From Collinsella sp. AF08-23 (GTDB taxonomy: Bacteria; Actinomycetota; Coriobacteriia; Coriobacteriales; Coriobacteriaceae), in the NCBI RefSeq assembly GCF_003479805.1, contig NZ_QUHV01000005.1, positions 1 to 64,000 on the forward strand: a stretch of 64,000 bases of DNA, in the 5' to 3' direction. Both the position numbers and the translations under genes were made by a program. Shown here one piece after another: positions 26,640-36,164 of the stretch. The stretch's first letter is position 1. Every line of letters starts with the position of its first letter. The notes below the pieces were generated by a model. The model did no database searches and was not told where the DNA came from. It worked only from the letters and a program-made list of their open reading frames with translations.

Positions 26640-28463
26640 TTACGCAATCATCTGGAAGAACTCGGCAACGGGGCCAAGCGCCAGGGCCGGGAAGAAGCTC
26701 AGGGCACCGATCAGCAGAACGATGAACACGAGCAGGAATACGAACATGCCGTTGGTGGTAGACAGGGTGCCGGCGCTCTCGGCGACCTTACCCTTCTTGG
26801 CCAGCGAGCCGGCGATAGCCAGCGTGCCGATGATGGGCATGAAGCGGGCGAACAGCATCTCGAGACCGAGCATGACGTTGATCCAGGGAATGTTGCAGTT
26901 CATGCCTGCAAACGCCGAGCCGTTGTTGCCACCGCATGAGGTGAAGGCATACAGCACCTCGGAGAAGCCGTGCGCGCCGCCATTGTTGAGCTGGTCGACA
27001 AGACCGGGCACCATGCAGGCGATGGCCGAGCACACCAGAATGGCAAACGGAGTTGCCAGGCACAGGACAACTGCCCAGCGCATCTCACCCGGCTCGATCT
27101 TCTTGCCCAGGAACTCAGGCGTGCGTCCGACCATGAGACCGGCGATGAACACCGTGAGGATGGCGAAGCCGATCATGCCGTACAGGCCGCAGCCCACGCC
27201 GCCAAAGACGACCTCGCCCAGAGCCATCTGGAGCATCTGGACGAAACCGCCCAGCGGGGTGTAGGAGTCGTGCATGGAGTTAACCGAGCCGTTGGAAGCG
27301 GCGGTGGTGCATGCCGACCACGTGGAGGAGGCGGCGATACCGAAGCGGCTCTCCTTGCCCTCCATGTTGCCGCCGGCCTGGCCGTCGGTCATCTCGATAT
27401 TGACCGCTCCGCCATCGGCCAGCTGCGGGGTGCCCGCATGCTCGTTGACGGCGATGATGCCGGTGAAGATCACCAGCAAGATGAACATGGCGGCAAAGAT
27501 AGCCTTGCCCTGCTTGGTGTTCTTGACGCCGATACCGAAGGTGAAACAGCAGGCGGCCGGGATCAGCAGCAGGCTGGTCATCTCGATGATGTTGGTGAAG
27601 GCGCTGGGGTTCTCATACGGATGGGCGGAGTTCACGCCGAAGAAGCCGCCGCCGTTGGTGCCGGACTGCTTGATGGCGACCTGAGGAGCCGCGGGGCCCT
27701 GGGGCAGGAACTGTTCGGTGACCACGCGTGCGTCCTCGACGACCTTGCCATCGACCTTGACCGTGTCTCCCTCGATCTGGGCGTCGTCGATGACGCTCCA
27801 GCCGCCGTCTGCATTAGGCTGAACGGCAACGGGCTCTACGAGCTCAGCCTTCTGGGCCGGCTGGAAGTTGGCGATGACGCCACCGGCAGCCAGGCAGATG
27901 CCGAACACGAGGTTCAGCGGGATGAGCACGTACAGGACGGTGCGGGTGAGGTCGACCCAGAAGGAACCCAGACCCTGCTCCTTGACCTGGCGGAAACCGC
28001 GGATCAGAGCGAACATGACCGCGATGCCGGTACCGGCGGAGACGAAGTTCTGCACGGTGAGGCCCATGAACTGCACGAGGTAGGACAGGGTGGTCTCGCC
28101 GGAGTAGGACTGCCAGTTGGTGTTGGTGATGAAGGAGGCCGCCGTGTTGAACGACAGGTCCCACGACACACCCGGCAGGTGCTGCGGGTTGCCCGGCAGG
28201 ACGGCCTGGAGCATCTGGAGCGCGACGAGCACCACGAGCCCGATACCCGAGAAGGCGAGGACGCTCACCAGGTAGCGCTTCCAGCCCATCTGCTCATGCG
28301 AGTCAATGCGGAGCAGGCGATAGACGCCCCGCTCGACGGGTGCGAGCACGGGTGACAAAAAGGTATGCTCGCCGTCCATGACACGGGCCATGAACCGACC
28401 GAGCGGGATGGCCAAAACGACGAGCACGGCGAAGTACAGGATGTACTGAATTGCAGCGCTCAT
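26640..28463 (-). CDS. kdpA: Potassium-transporting ATPase subunit A
   Basis: A 607-residue membrane protein that binds and conducts K+. It is related to potassium channels and Trk/Ktr transporters through four pore-loop repeats; filter-like motifs include [38 protein letters not shown] and [13 protein letters not shown]. About ten transmembrane helices are evident. The ATG at 28463 lies 3 bases past the kdpF stop. A somewhat long periplasmic insert rich in acidic residues is present around residues 195-245. Confidence 0.97.
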   Translation of the reverse strand: MSAAIQYILYFAVLVVLAIPLGRFMARVMDGEHTFLSPVLAPVERGVYRLLRIDSHEQMGWKRYLVSVLAFSGIGLVVLVALQMLQAVLPGNPQHLPGVSWDLSFNTAASFITNTNWQSYSGETTLSYLVQFMGLTVQNFVSAGTGIAVMFALIRGFRQVKEQGLGSFWVDLTRTVLYVLIPLNLVFGICLAAGGVIANFQPAQKAELVEPVAVQPNADGGWSVIDDAQIEGDTVKVDGKVVEDARVVTEQFLPQGPAAPQVAIKQSGTNGGGFFGVNSAHPYENPSAFTNIIEMTSLLLIPAACCFTFGIGVKNTKQGKAIFAAMFILLVIFTGIIAVNEHAGTPQLADGGAVNIEMTDGQAGGNMEGKESRFGIAASSTWSACTTAASNGSVNSMHDSYTPLGGFVQMLQMALGEVVFGGVGCGLYGMIGFAILTVFIAGLMVGRTPEFLGKKIEPGEMRWAVVLCLATPFAILVCSAIACMVPGLVDQLNNGGAHGFSEVLYAFTSCGGNNGSAFAGMNCNIPWINVMLGLEMLFARFMPIIGTLAIAGSLAKKGKVAESAGTLSTTNGMFVFLLVFIVLLIGALSFFPALALGPVAEFFQMIA

Positions 28464-28466
28464 GGG

Positions 28467-28553
28467 TTACGAATCACTCCTCATCAAAATATAAATGTAG
28501 TAGATCAACAGGCCGATGCACGTGATGCCTATGATCGGGATCAGGACATTCAT
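28467..28553 (-). CDS. kdpF: KdpF, small stabilising subunit of the Kdp ATPase
   Basis: A 28-residue peptide, MNVLIPIIGITCIGLLIYYI followed by YILMRSDS, is encoded just ahead of kdpA. It is one hydrophobic helix with a short polar tail, the size and layout of KdpF, which stabilises the KdpABC complex in the membrane. The ATG is preceded by GGAAGGAG at ideal spacing, and its stop is 3 bases before the kdpA start. Its small size makes it easy to miss. Confidence 0.9.
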   Translation of the reverse strand: MNVLIPIIGITCIGLLIYYIYILMRSDS

Positions 28554-28660
28554 GTAACCGCTCCTTCCGAGAATCACGGGTGGCACCCTTCCCCGAGTGC
28601 CTGGGAACAGTAAACGGCGAAGCGGATTAAAACGGTGTTAGAGTGATGCCCTCCGGCCTT

Positions 28661-28678
28661 AAGATGCCGTAAAGATGC
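28661..28678. promoter_or_regulatory. Direct repeat with 11-bp period in the kdpF-kdpD divergent region (candidate KdpE box)
   Basis: AAGATGC occurs at 28661-28667 and again at 28672-28678, exactly 11 bases apart, within TTAAGATGCCGTAAAGATGC. OmpR/PhoB-family regulators such as KdpE bind tandem half-sites about one helical turn apart. The site lies between the divergent kdpFABC and kdpDE operons, 108 bases from kdpF and 107 from kdpD, so it could serve either or both. Confidence 0.5.
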
Positions 28679-28784
28679 AGCTGGACGGATGCGGCGCCCC
28701 GAACGGAGCCCTATACTCATCGCATGCTCGAGGCGGCCCATCCCACCGCCGCAATCGATCCACACCGGCGAGAAAGGCCTCGCA

Positions 28785-31520
28785 ATGTCACGCACTGCAT
28801 CCGACGTACGGGCTAACCCCGACCTCCTGCTCAGAGCGCTCGAACAGGACGCCCACACACAGGAGCGCCGCGGACGTCGAGGGCACCTCAAGATCTTCTT
28901 CGGGTACGCCGCGGGCGTGGGCAAGACCTACGCCATGCTCCAGGCCGCACACGCCGCCAAGAGGCGCGGCGTGGACGTCGTCGCCGGCTATATCGAACCT
29001 CATGAGCGCCCCGCAACGGCGCGCCTGTCGCGGGGCATCGAGCGCATCCCGCATATGGCCATCGAGCACAACGGCATCGAACTCGCGGAATTCGACCTCG
29101 ACGCTGCCCTGGCCCGGGCGCCGCAGCTCATCCTCGTCGACGAACTCGCGCACACCAATGCACCGGGGTGCCGCCATGAAAAGCGCTATCAAGATGTCGA
29201 GGAGCTCCTGCGCACCGGCATAGACGTCTACACCACGGTCAACGTCCAGCACATCGAGAGCTTGAACGACATGGTGGCCTCCATCACGGGCGTCGTCGTG
29301 CGCGAGCGCATCCCCGACCGCGTCTTCGATGACGCCGACCAGGTCGAGCTCGTGGATATCGAGCCCGAGGACCTGCTCGAGCGCCTCAAGGCCGGACTCG
29401 TGTACCGCGCGGCGCAGGCCGACCGCGCGCAGCGCAACTTCTTCAGCATCGAGAACCTCACGGCGCTGCGCGAGATCGCCCTCCGCAGATGCGCGGACCG
29501 CACCGGGCGCCTCGCCGACGCCGCGCGCGTGCTCGGCAACCGCGACTACTACACCAGCGAGCGCATCCTGGTCTGCCTCTCCCCCGCCCCCACGAACCCG
29601 CGCATCGTGCGGGCGGCCGCGCGGCTGTCGAAGGCCTTCCACGGCGAACTCGTCGCCCTATTCGTCGAGAGTCCGCGAACCCAGACCATGGACGAGGACG
29701 AACGTGCCCGCCTCTCATCGAACAGCGCCCTCGCCGAACAGCTCGGCGCGCAGGTGGAAACGGTGTATGGGGACGACATCGCCTTTCAGATCGCCGAGTT
29801 CGCGCGACTGTCCGGCATCTCGAAGATCGTCATGGGGCGCACCGGCGAGGCGCGTGGCCTGCATCACGCGCTCTTCGGGCGCAAGTCGCTCGTGGAGAGG
29901 CTGATCGCCATCGCGCCGAACCTCGACATCTACATCATCCCCGATCAGCCGGTTCCGGCCAGGCGGGGGCAGGACCGGCCAACGGCCTCGGAACCTCATC
30001 TGCCGAGCAGGCGGGACATGTTGCTCACGCTGGGCCTATCCGCCATCGCCACGGCAGTTGGCACCGCATTCCGCGGACTCGGGTTCGCCGACTCGAGCAT
30101 CATCTCCCTCTACATCCTCACGGCCCTGCTCACGGCCGTCACGACCACGGGGCGCGTCTGCACCATCGTGTCGAGCATCCTCTCGGTGGTGCTCTACAAC
30201 TTCTGCTTCGTGACGCCGCTGTTCTCATTCGACAGCTACGACCGAAGCTACCTCGTGACCTTCGTCATCATGTTCGCGACCGCAATGGTGGCAGCCGAAC
30301 TCACCGCGCGCCTCACCGACAACGCGCGTACCTCGGCGAAAAACGCCTTCAGGACCCGCGTGCTCCTCGAAACCAACCAGCTCCTGCAGCGGGCCCAGGG
30401 ACCCCAGGCACGAGCGCGCATCGCCATGAGCCAGCTCGTGAAGCTCCTCAGGCTCGACGTCGTCTTCTACCCCGCAGACGGCGACCTGCTCGGAGAGCCG
30501 CTGTATGAGAGCGCCGGGGCCGAAGACCACCGCACGTCCCTGCTCACCGAATACGAGCGCGCCGTGGCGACGTGGACTTTCAACAACAACAAGCACGCTG
30601 GGGCGAGCACTCACACCCTGCCAGAGGCGCAATGCCTCTACCTTGCGGTGCGCGCAGGCAACGAGGTGTTCGGCGTCGTGGGCATCGATCTTAAGGGGCG
30701 CGGACTCGAGGCGTTCGAGCACTCCATCGTCTTGTCGATCGTCGGCGAGTGCGCACTCGCCCTCGAGAGCGACAAGACGGCGCGGGAGCGGGAGGAGGCC
30801 GCCGTATTCGCCAAAAACGAGCAGCTGCGCGCCAACCTGCTTAGATCCATCGGCCATGACCTGAGGACGCCCCTCACCGCGATCTCGGGATCTGCCGCCG
30901 TGCTGCGCGATGGTGGGGAGAAACTCGGGGACGCGAAACGGCTCGAGCTCGCGGACGCCATTTACGACGACTCGCTCTGGCTGATCGACACCGTCGAGAA
31001 CCTCCTCGCCATCACGCGCGTCGAGGATGCGGGCATGCACCTCAACCTCACCTCGGAGCTCATGGATGAGGTCATAGCCGCCGCCCTCGGCCATGTCGCG
31101 CGCGGGGCGCGCGGCCACCGGGTCGTCGCCGCGCATACGGACGAGCTCCTCTTGGTAAAGATAGACGTCCACCTCATCATGCAGGTCCTCACCAACCTCG
31201 TCGTGAACGCGTTCAAGTACACGCCCGAGGGCTCGACCGTGACGGTGGGCGCGCGAAGGGCCGGGGCCTTCGTCGTTGTCGAGGTCGCCGACGACGGGCC
31301 GGGCGTGGCCGACTGCGACAAACCGCACGTCTTCGACCGCTTCTTCATCTCGAGCAAAGCGCTGCCCGTGGACTCCCATCGCAGCTTCGGGCTCGGGCTG
31401 TCGCTGTGCCGCTCGATTGTAGAGGCGCATGGCGGTACCATCGAAGTGCATGACAACCACCCCCATGGAGCGGTTTTCCGCTTCACCCTTCCCGCCGAGG
31501 AGATCGAGATCCATGAATGA
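28785..31520 (+). CDS. kdpD: Osmosensitive K+ channel sensor histidine kinase
   Basis: A 911-residue sensor kinase. The N-terminal KdpD domain has a Walker A-like GYAAGVGKTYAML (about residues 45-57) and LILVDELAHTNAPG, followed by a universal-stress-protein-like region, four transmembrane helices (about residues 420-515), a GAF-like segment, and the kinase core: His691 in SIGHDLRTPL, N-box NAFKYTPEGSTV, DDGPGV and GLGLSLCRSIVEAHGG. It senses low K+ or turgor and phosphorylates KdpE. The ATG follows GAGAAAGG. The 3' end overlaps kdpE by 8 bases. Confidence 0.97.
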   Translation: MSRTASDVRANPDLLLRALEQDAHTQERRGRRGHLKIFFGYAAGVGKTYAMLQAAHAAKRRGVDVVAGYIEPHERPATARLSRGIERIPHMAIEHNGIELAEFDLDAALARAPQLILVDELAHTNAPGCRHEKRYQDVEELLRTGIDVYTTVNVQHIESLNDMVASITGVVVRERIPDRVFDDADQVELVDIEPEDLLERLKAGLVYRAAQADRAQRNFFSIENLTALREIALRRCADRTGRLADAARVLGNRDYYTSERILVCLSPAPTNPRIVRAAARLSKAFHGELVALFVESPRTQTMDEDERARLSSNSALAEQLGAQVETVYGDDIAFQIAEFARLSGISKIVMGRTGEARGLHHALFGRKSLVERLIAIAPNLDIYIIPDQPVPARRGQDRPTASEPHLPSRRDMLLTLGLSAIATAVGTAFRGLGFADSSIISLYILTALLTAVTTTGRVCTIVSSILSVVLYNFCFVTPLFSFDSYDRSYLVTFVIMFATAMVAAELTARLTDNARTSAKNAFRTRVLLETNQLLQRAQGPQARARIAMSQLVKLLRLDVVFYPADGDLLGEPLYESAGAEDHRTSLLTEYERAVATWTFNNNKHAGASTHTLPEAQCLYLAVRAGNEVFGVVGIDLKGRGLEAFEHSIVLSIVGECALALESDKTAREREEAAVFAKNEQLRANLLRSIGHDLRTPLTAISGSAAVLRDGGEKLGDAKRLELADAIYDDSLWLIDTVENLLAITRVEDAGMHLNLTSELMDEVIAAALGHVARGARGHRVVAAHTDELLLVKIDVHLIMQVLTNLVVNAFKYTPEGSTVTVGARRAGAFVVVEVADDGPGVADCDKPHVFDRFFISSKALPVDSHRSFGLGLSLCRSIVEAHGGTIEVHDNHPHGAVFRFTLPAEEIEIHE

Positions 31521-32217
31521 CGGCACACGCTCAAACATACTCGTGGTCGAGGACGACCCGGCGGTCCGCAATCTCGTGACGACCGCGCTCGGCCTGCATG
31601 GATACGACGTCGAGGCGGCGACGAATGGCGAGACGGCCATCTTGGACGCCGCCTCGCGCAACCCCGCCCTCATCATGCTCGATCTCGGCCTGCCCGACAT
31701 CGACGGCGTGGACGTCATATCCAAGGTCCGCAGCTGGTCGGCGGTGCCCATCATCGTCATCTCGGCACGCACCGAAGACTCGGATAAAATCGGCGCGCTC
31801 GACGCCGGCGCGGACGACTACCTAACGAAGCCCTTCTCGGTGGAGGAGATGCTCGCCCGCGTGCGCGCCAACTTGCGACGCTCGGCCATGCCCGCGGCCG
31901 ATTCCGTCGAGTCGAGCACCTTCGACAACGGGGGCCTGCATATCGACTATGCCGCGGGGTACGCCGAGCTCGACGGCGAGCGGCTCTCGCTCACGCCCAC
32001 CGAGTACAAGCTCCTCGTGCTTTTGGCGAAAAACGTCGACAAGGTGCTCACGCACACGTTCATCACGCGCGAAATCTGGGGGACGAGCTGGGATAGCGAC
32101 ATCGCGAGTCTTCGCGTGTTCATGCGGACCCTACGCAAGAAGATAGAGGCCGACCCCTCGCACCCGACGATGATCCAGACGCACGTGGGCGTGGGCTACC
32201 GCATGCAGCGACTCTAG
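31513..32217 (+). CDS. kdpE: KdpE response regulator
   Basis: A 234-residue OmpR/PhoB-family regulator. The receiver domain has the acidic pair in VVEDD, the phosphoacceptor Asp57 in MLDLGLPD, Thr/Ser near VISAR, and Lys in YLTKPF. The winged-helix domain has LTPTEYKLLVLLAKN and ends GVGYRMQRL. It activates kdpFABC when phosphorylated by KdpD. The start codon overlaps the kdpD stop (ATGAATGA), ensuring coupled synthesis. Confidence 0.97.
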   Translation: MNDGTRSNILVVEDDPAVRNLVTTALGLHGYDVEAATNGETAILDAASRNPALIMLDLGLPDIDGVDVISKVRSWSAVPIIVISARTEDSDKIGALDAGADDYLTKPFSVEEMLARVRANLRRSAMPAADSVESSTFDNGGLHIDYAAGYAELDGERLSLTPTEYKLLVLLAKNVDKVLTHTFITREIWGTSWDSDIASLRVFMRTLRKKIEADPSHPTMIQTHVGVGYRMQRL

Positions 32218-32222
32218 TCCGA

Positions 32223-33305
32223 TCAGGCCTCGTCGCCAAAGGAGATGCCCAGGGAACGCGCCTCGTGCACCAGGTCGCTGCCGGGGTCGACGTACTTGAG
32301 CTTGCCGGCGACCTCCTCCAGCGGCACGCGGCACATCTTGCCAGAGCGCTGCGCGACCATAAAGCCGCTCTCCCCCTCCAGGAAACCCAAAGCCGCCTCG
32401 ACGCCGCACTGCGTGGCGAACACGCGGTCCTGCGCATCGGGCTGGCCTCCGCGCTGCGTGTGACCGGGGATTGCCACACGCGTCTCGCGACCGGTGCGGG
32501 CCTCGATCTCGCGCGCGATGTCGTAGACGATGGACGGAGAGGTGCGCGCCGCGACGAGCTTCTTGTACTCCTTCTTGGACAGCGTCGCCTCATCGCGCGA
32601 GATAGCGCCCTCGGCGACCACGATGATGGTGAACCGGGCACCGGCCTGCATGCGGCGATTGATCGCGGCGATCACGTTGTCCATGTCGTAGGGGATCTCG
32701 GGAATCAGACAGACGTCGGCACCGCCCGCAACCGCGGCGTACAGCGGAATCCAACCCACCTTATGGCCCATGATCTCGATCACGAAGACGCGTCCGTGGC
32801 TGCTCGCGGTGGTGTGGATGTCGTCGATGCACCTGGTGGCGATCTCGACCGCGCTCGTGAAGCCAAAGGTAAGGTCGGTGCCCCAGGTGTCGTTGTCGAT
32901 GGTCTTGGGCAGGGCAATGACGGAGAGACCCTCCTCGCGCAAGCGGTTGGCCGTCTTGGTGGAGCCGTTTCCGCCCAGCATAAACAGACAATCGAGCTTG
33001 AGCTCGCGATAGGTCTCCTTCATGGCGGCGACCTTGTCCACACCGTCGGCCTCGGGCGTGTCGAGGCGCTTGAAGGGCGTGCGGCTCGTGCCCAAGATGG
33101 TCCCGCCGCGCGTGAGGATGCCGCTGAAGTCGACCGGTGCCATCTTGCGATAGCGCTTGTAGATCATGCCCTGGTACCCGTCCTCGAACCCGTAGATCTC
33201 AACGGGCTCCGTCGACAGGTTGACGACGGTCTTTACGATGCCACGCATGGTGGCGTTGAGCGCCTGACAGTCGCCACCGCTCGTCAGAAGGCCGATTCGC
33301 ACCAT
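32223..33305 (-). CDS. 6-phosphofructokinase
   Basis: A 360-residue enzyme of the PfkA family, which phosphorylates fructose 6-phosphate in glycolysis. The opening IGLLTSGGDCQALNATMRG holds the nucleotide-binding loop. The substrate region reads GGNGSTKTA and PKTIDNDTWGTD. At the two positions that distinguish phosphate donors (E. coli 104 and 124) it has Gly and Lys. ATP enzymes usually have Gly/Gly and pyrophosphate enzymes Asp/Lys, so the donor is ambiguous. Sequence length and GHTQRGGQPDAQDR are typical. It is convergent with kdpE, only 5 bases apart. Confidence 0.95.
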   Translation of the reverse strand: MVRIGLLTSGGDCQALNATMRGIVKTVVNLSTEPVEIYGFEDGYQGMIYKRYRKMAPVDFSGILTRGGTILGTSRTPFKRLDTPEADGVDKVAAMKETYRELKLDCLFMLGGNGSTKTANRLREEGLSVIALPKTIDNDTWGTDLTFGFTSAVEIATRCIDDIHTTASSHGRVFVIEIMGHKVGWIPLYAAVAGGADVCLIPEIPYDMDNVIAAINRRMQAGARFTIIVVAEGAISRDEATLSKKEYKKLVAARTSPSIVYDIAREIEARTGRETRVAIPGHTQRGGQPDAQDRVFATQCGVEAALGFLEGESGFMVAQRSGKMCRVPLEEVAGKLKYVDPGSDLVHEARSLGISFGDEA

Positions 33306-33588
33306 AGGTACCCCTCACGCTCATGGCACACGCCGCCTGAAGGGCGGCGAGCGCGGTCTATTCACATATTCAACAGTGTACGCCCAACGAAGCCCCGCTC
33401 AGCGTGTCCGCGCGCATCGCTTACATACGCGCGATTCTTTAACATGCTCGAAAGCATCGCGTAAAGAGTCCATCATGCTTGCGCGTTACACTCACCATGA
33501 ACCGAGGCACGGCGATAACCTAAAGACATCCATGCGATTTCACAGGTACCACCACTTCCGGCAAGCACCGCAACACGAGGGAGCCATC

Positions 33589-35973
33589 ATGGGCAACGAC
33601 GGACACAACAAGCAGCGTGATTTGAGTTACACCCAAAACCGTGAACTTTCCTGGCTCCGTTTCGACGAACGCGTGCTCTCCGAGTCCCTCGACGACACGG
33701 TGCCGTTGTTCGAGCGCCTCAAATTCATCGCGATTTTTGAGAGCAACATGCATGAGTTCCTCATGGTCCGCATGGGTGGACTCTCAAGCCTGGCGACCCT
33801 CAAGCGGCAGCCACGCGACAACAAGAGCGGCATGACCCCCTCCGAGCAAGTGGCGGCCGTATTCTCGGCGTTGCCGGGATTGTTCTCCAAAGCCGCCTCG
33901 TCCCTCGACGCCATCGAATCCCTCCTGCGCGCCAAGGGCATCGAGCGCATCACGCCCTCCGAGCTCATAGGTGCCGAGCGCGATGCGGTGCGCAGCTACT
34001 TCGACCGCAACGTGCTCCCCATCTTCTCGCCGCTCATCATCGACCCGCGCCACCCCTTCCCCAACCTGCGCAACGGAGCCCTCTACATCGTCTGCACGCT
34101 CGCCGCCGCCTCCGAAGACGAACAAGGGCTCCTCGGCATCATCGAGGTCCCAAGCTCGCTCCCCCGCGTCGTCGAGATCACGAGAAACGACGGCCAGCTG
34201 CGCTACATCCTGCTCGAGGATGTCATCTTGGCGTGCCTGGAATCGTGTTTTGGCTCCTATGTCCCGCAGGATCGCGCGGTAATCCGCGTCACGCGCAACG
34301 CCGACCTCGACCCGGACGGCGAGGGCGTCGAGGAAGACGAGGATTACCGCCAGCACATGAAGAAGGTGCTCAAGAAGCGCTTGCGCCTCCAGCCCGTGCT
34401 CCTCGCCGTGCACGGAGATCTCGCCCGCGAGTCCCTCAAGTCGATCCGCAAGGCACTGGGACTGAGCCAGCAGGCCGTCCTGTCGGTTACCATGCCCCTT
34501 GACTTGGGATATATCTACTCCCTGGAGGGCAAGTTGCCCGCCACCGTGCGCGACCGGCTCCTGTTCCCTCCGTTCGCCCCCCAGCCGAGCCCGCTGTTTT
34601 GCCCGGGTGACTCCATGCGCGATCAGGTGCTCGCCGGCGACAAGCTGCTGTTCTACCCCTACGAGTCGATGGGCACGCTTCTCGGCCTCATCAACGAGGC
34701 CGCCCACGACGACACCTGTATCTCGCTGCGCATCACGCTCTACCGCGTAGCGCGTCAGTCGCGTTTGTGCGAGTCGCTCATCTCCGCAGCCGAGCGTGGC
34801 AAAGAGGTGACCGTGCTGATGGAACTCCGCGCGCGCTTTGACGAGGAGAACAACATCGCCTGGGCGGAGCGCCTCGAGGAGGCGGGCTGCACCGTCATCT
34901 ACGGTGCGGAGGGCTTCAAATGCCATTCCAAGATCTGCCAACTCACCTATCATGACCAGGGGAAGATTCGCCGCATTACCCTACTGGGGACCGGCAACTT
35001 CAACGAGAAGACCGCACGCCTGTACTCGGACTTCATGCTCATGACTGCGCACGAGGGCATCGGCGAGGACGCCAACGCGTTCTTCCGAAACCTCACCCTG
35101 GGCAACCTGCGCGGCGAGTACCGCTACCTCGGCGTGGCGCCCGCCGGGCTCAAGCCCCTCGTGATGGACGGCCTCGACCGCGAGATCGCCCGTGCGCGCG
35201 CCGGCATGCCCGCCCACGCCTTCTTCAAGATGAACTCCCTCACCGACCGAGAGGTCATCGATAAGATCGCCGAGGCAAGCCGAGCGGGTGTCCGCATCGA
35301 TATGATCATCCGCGGGATATCCTGCATGCTGCCGGGCATCGAGGGCAGCACCGAGAACGTGCACATCCGCTCTATCGTGGGTCGCTTCCTGGAGCACGCG
35401 CGCGTGTACTCCTTCGGTGAGGACGCCGACACCGTCTACCTGTCGAGCGCCGACATGATGACGCGCAACACCGAGCACCGTGTGGAGATCGCCTATCCCG
35501 TTCTCGACCCCACGTGTCGCGCCATGGTGCGCGACTACATGGCCGATCAGCTGCGCGACAACGTGAAGGCTCGTGAGCTGAGCGCGCAGGGCACCTGGGA
35601 GCCCGTTGCCCGAGCGGAGGGCGATGAGCCCTTCAATGCACAGGAGCACTTCATGACGCAGGCTGCCAACCGCGCTCGCGCCGCAGAGGAGAGACGCGCG
35701 GCTCGAGCCGTCGAGGTCGAACGTGCCGCGCGTGACGAAATCGCACATGACGCGGAAGCGGTGAACCCCCGTGCAGGCCGGGAGCCCGACACGTCGAATG
35801 CCGATGCGACGCCGTCGCAACCGGTTGCCTCCACAACGGAAACCAACGAGCTCAACCAAGCTGTCGAGTCCCAAGAGACAGACGGCCACAAGGGTACCGA
35901 ACAGGGCAAAGAGAGCAACTTCAAGCGCGGCTGGCACATGGTGATGCGCGGCTTCCGCGAGATGTTCTCCTAG
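33589..35973 (+). CDS. ppk1: Polyphosphate kinase 1
   Basis: A 794-residue enzyme that reversibly makes polyphosphate from ATP. The N-terminal domain opens RELSWLRFDERVLSE. The catalytic autophosphorylated His446 lies in FKCHSKICQ (the HxK site), followed by LLGTGNFNEKTARLYSDFML and, near residue 630, MTRNTEHRVEIAYPVLD. About 90 C-terminal residues beyond the usual end are charged and Ala/Glu-rich and look unstructured. The ATG follows GAGGGAG; upstream in-frame ATGs (33475-33533) lack such a site. The 283 bases between it and pfk hold no gene I can see. A few kilobases away lies the pst phosphate operon. Confidence 0.95.
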   Translation: MGNDGHNKQRDLSYTQNRELSWLRFDERVLSESLDDTVPLFERLKFIAIFESNMHEFLMVRMGGLSSLATLKRQPRDNKSGMTPSEQVAAVFSALPGLFSKAASSLDAIESLLRAKGIERITPSELIGAERDAVRSYFDRNVLPIFSPLIIDPRHPFPNLRNGALYIVCTLAAASEDEQGLLGIIEVPSSLPRVVEITRNDGQLRYILLEDVILACLESCFGSYVPQDRAVIRVTRNADLDPDGEGVEEDEDYRQHMKKVLKKRLRLQPVLLAVHGDLARESLKSIRKALGLSQQAVLSVTMPLDLGYIYSLEGKLPATVRDRLLFPPFAPQPSPLFCPGDSMRDQVLAGDKLLFYPYESMGTLLGLINEAAHDDTCISLRITLYRVARQSRLCESLISAAERGKEVTVLMELRARFDEENNIAWAERLEEAGCTVIYGAEGFKCHSKICQLTYHDQGKIRRITLLGTGNFNEKTARLYSDFMLMTAHEGIGEDANAFFRNLTLGNLRGEYRYLGVAPAGLKPLVMDGLDREIARARAGMPAHAFFKMNSLTDREVIDKIAEASRAGVRIDMIIRGISCMLPGIEGSTENVHIRSIVGRFLEHARVYSFGEDADTVYLSSADMMTRNTEHRVEIAYPVLDPTCRAMVRDYMADQLRDNVKARELSAQGTWEPVARAEGDEPFNAQEHFMTQAANRARAAEERRAARAVEVERAARDEIAHDAEAVNPRAGREPDTSNADATPSQPVASTTETNELNQAVESQETDGHKGTEQGKESNFKRGWHMVMRGFREMFS

Positions 35974-36031
35974 CCGCCATTACCCGTTTTCAAGACGAGG
36001 ACGCTTTCGTATTCGACGGGCAGCCGGTGCA

Positions 36032-36094
36032 CCGCGCGTGTAATGTCGAAAAATACGCGATTGAAGCGCGTCAATTTCGACATTCTACGCGCGG
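36032..36094. repeat. Long hairpin between convergent ppk1 and ABC-F genes
   Basis: CCGCGCGT (36032-36039) pairs with ACGCGCGG (36087-36094), and inside it AATGTCGAAA (36042-36051) pairs with TTTCGACATT (36075-36084). The interior arms carry ACGCG/CGCGT. A related hairpin with the same AATGTCGAAA-type arms lies at 56283-56326, also between convergent genes. Probably a bidirectional terminator or a repeat element. Confidence 0.65.
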
Positions 36095-36164
36095 CTCCGT
36101 CAAATCCGGCTGACATGCCGCGCCGCCTCACATCATGCACGAGGAGGCAAGTACGTTATACGCA

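Noticed and set aside
23819..28355. Very long plus-strand open frames (23819-26725 and 26970-28355) opposite kdpCBA
   Set aside because: They are antisense shadows of highly conserved kdp genes; their products are rich in His/Arg/Gly/Glu and match no family. High GC leaves long frames free of stops.
28554..28784. Cyclic di-AMP (ydaO) riboswitch in the kdp gap
   Set aside because: The gap is too short and lacks the conserved stems; no supporting motif was seen.
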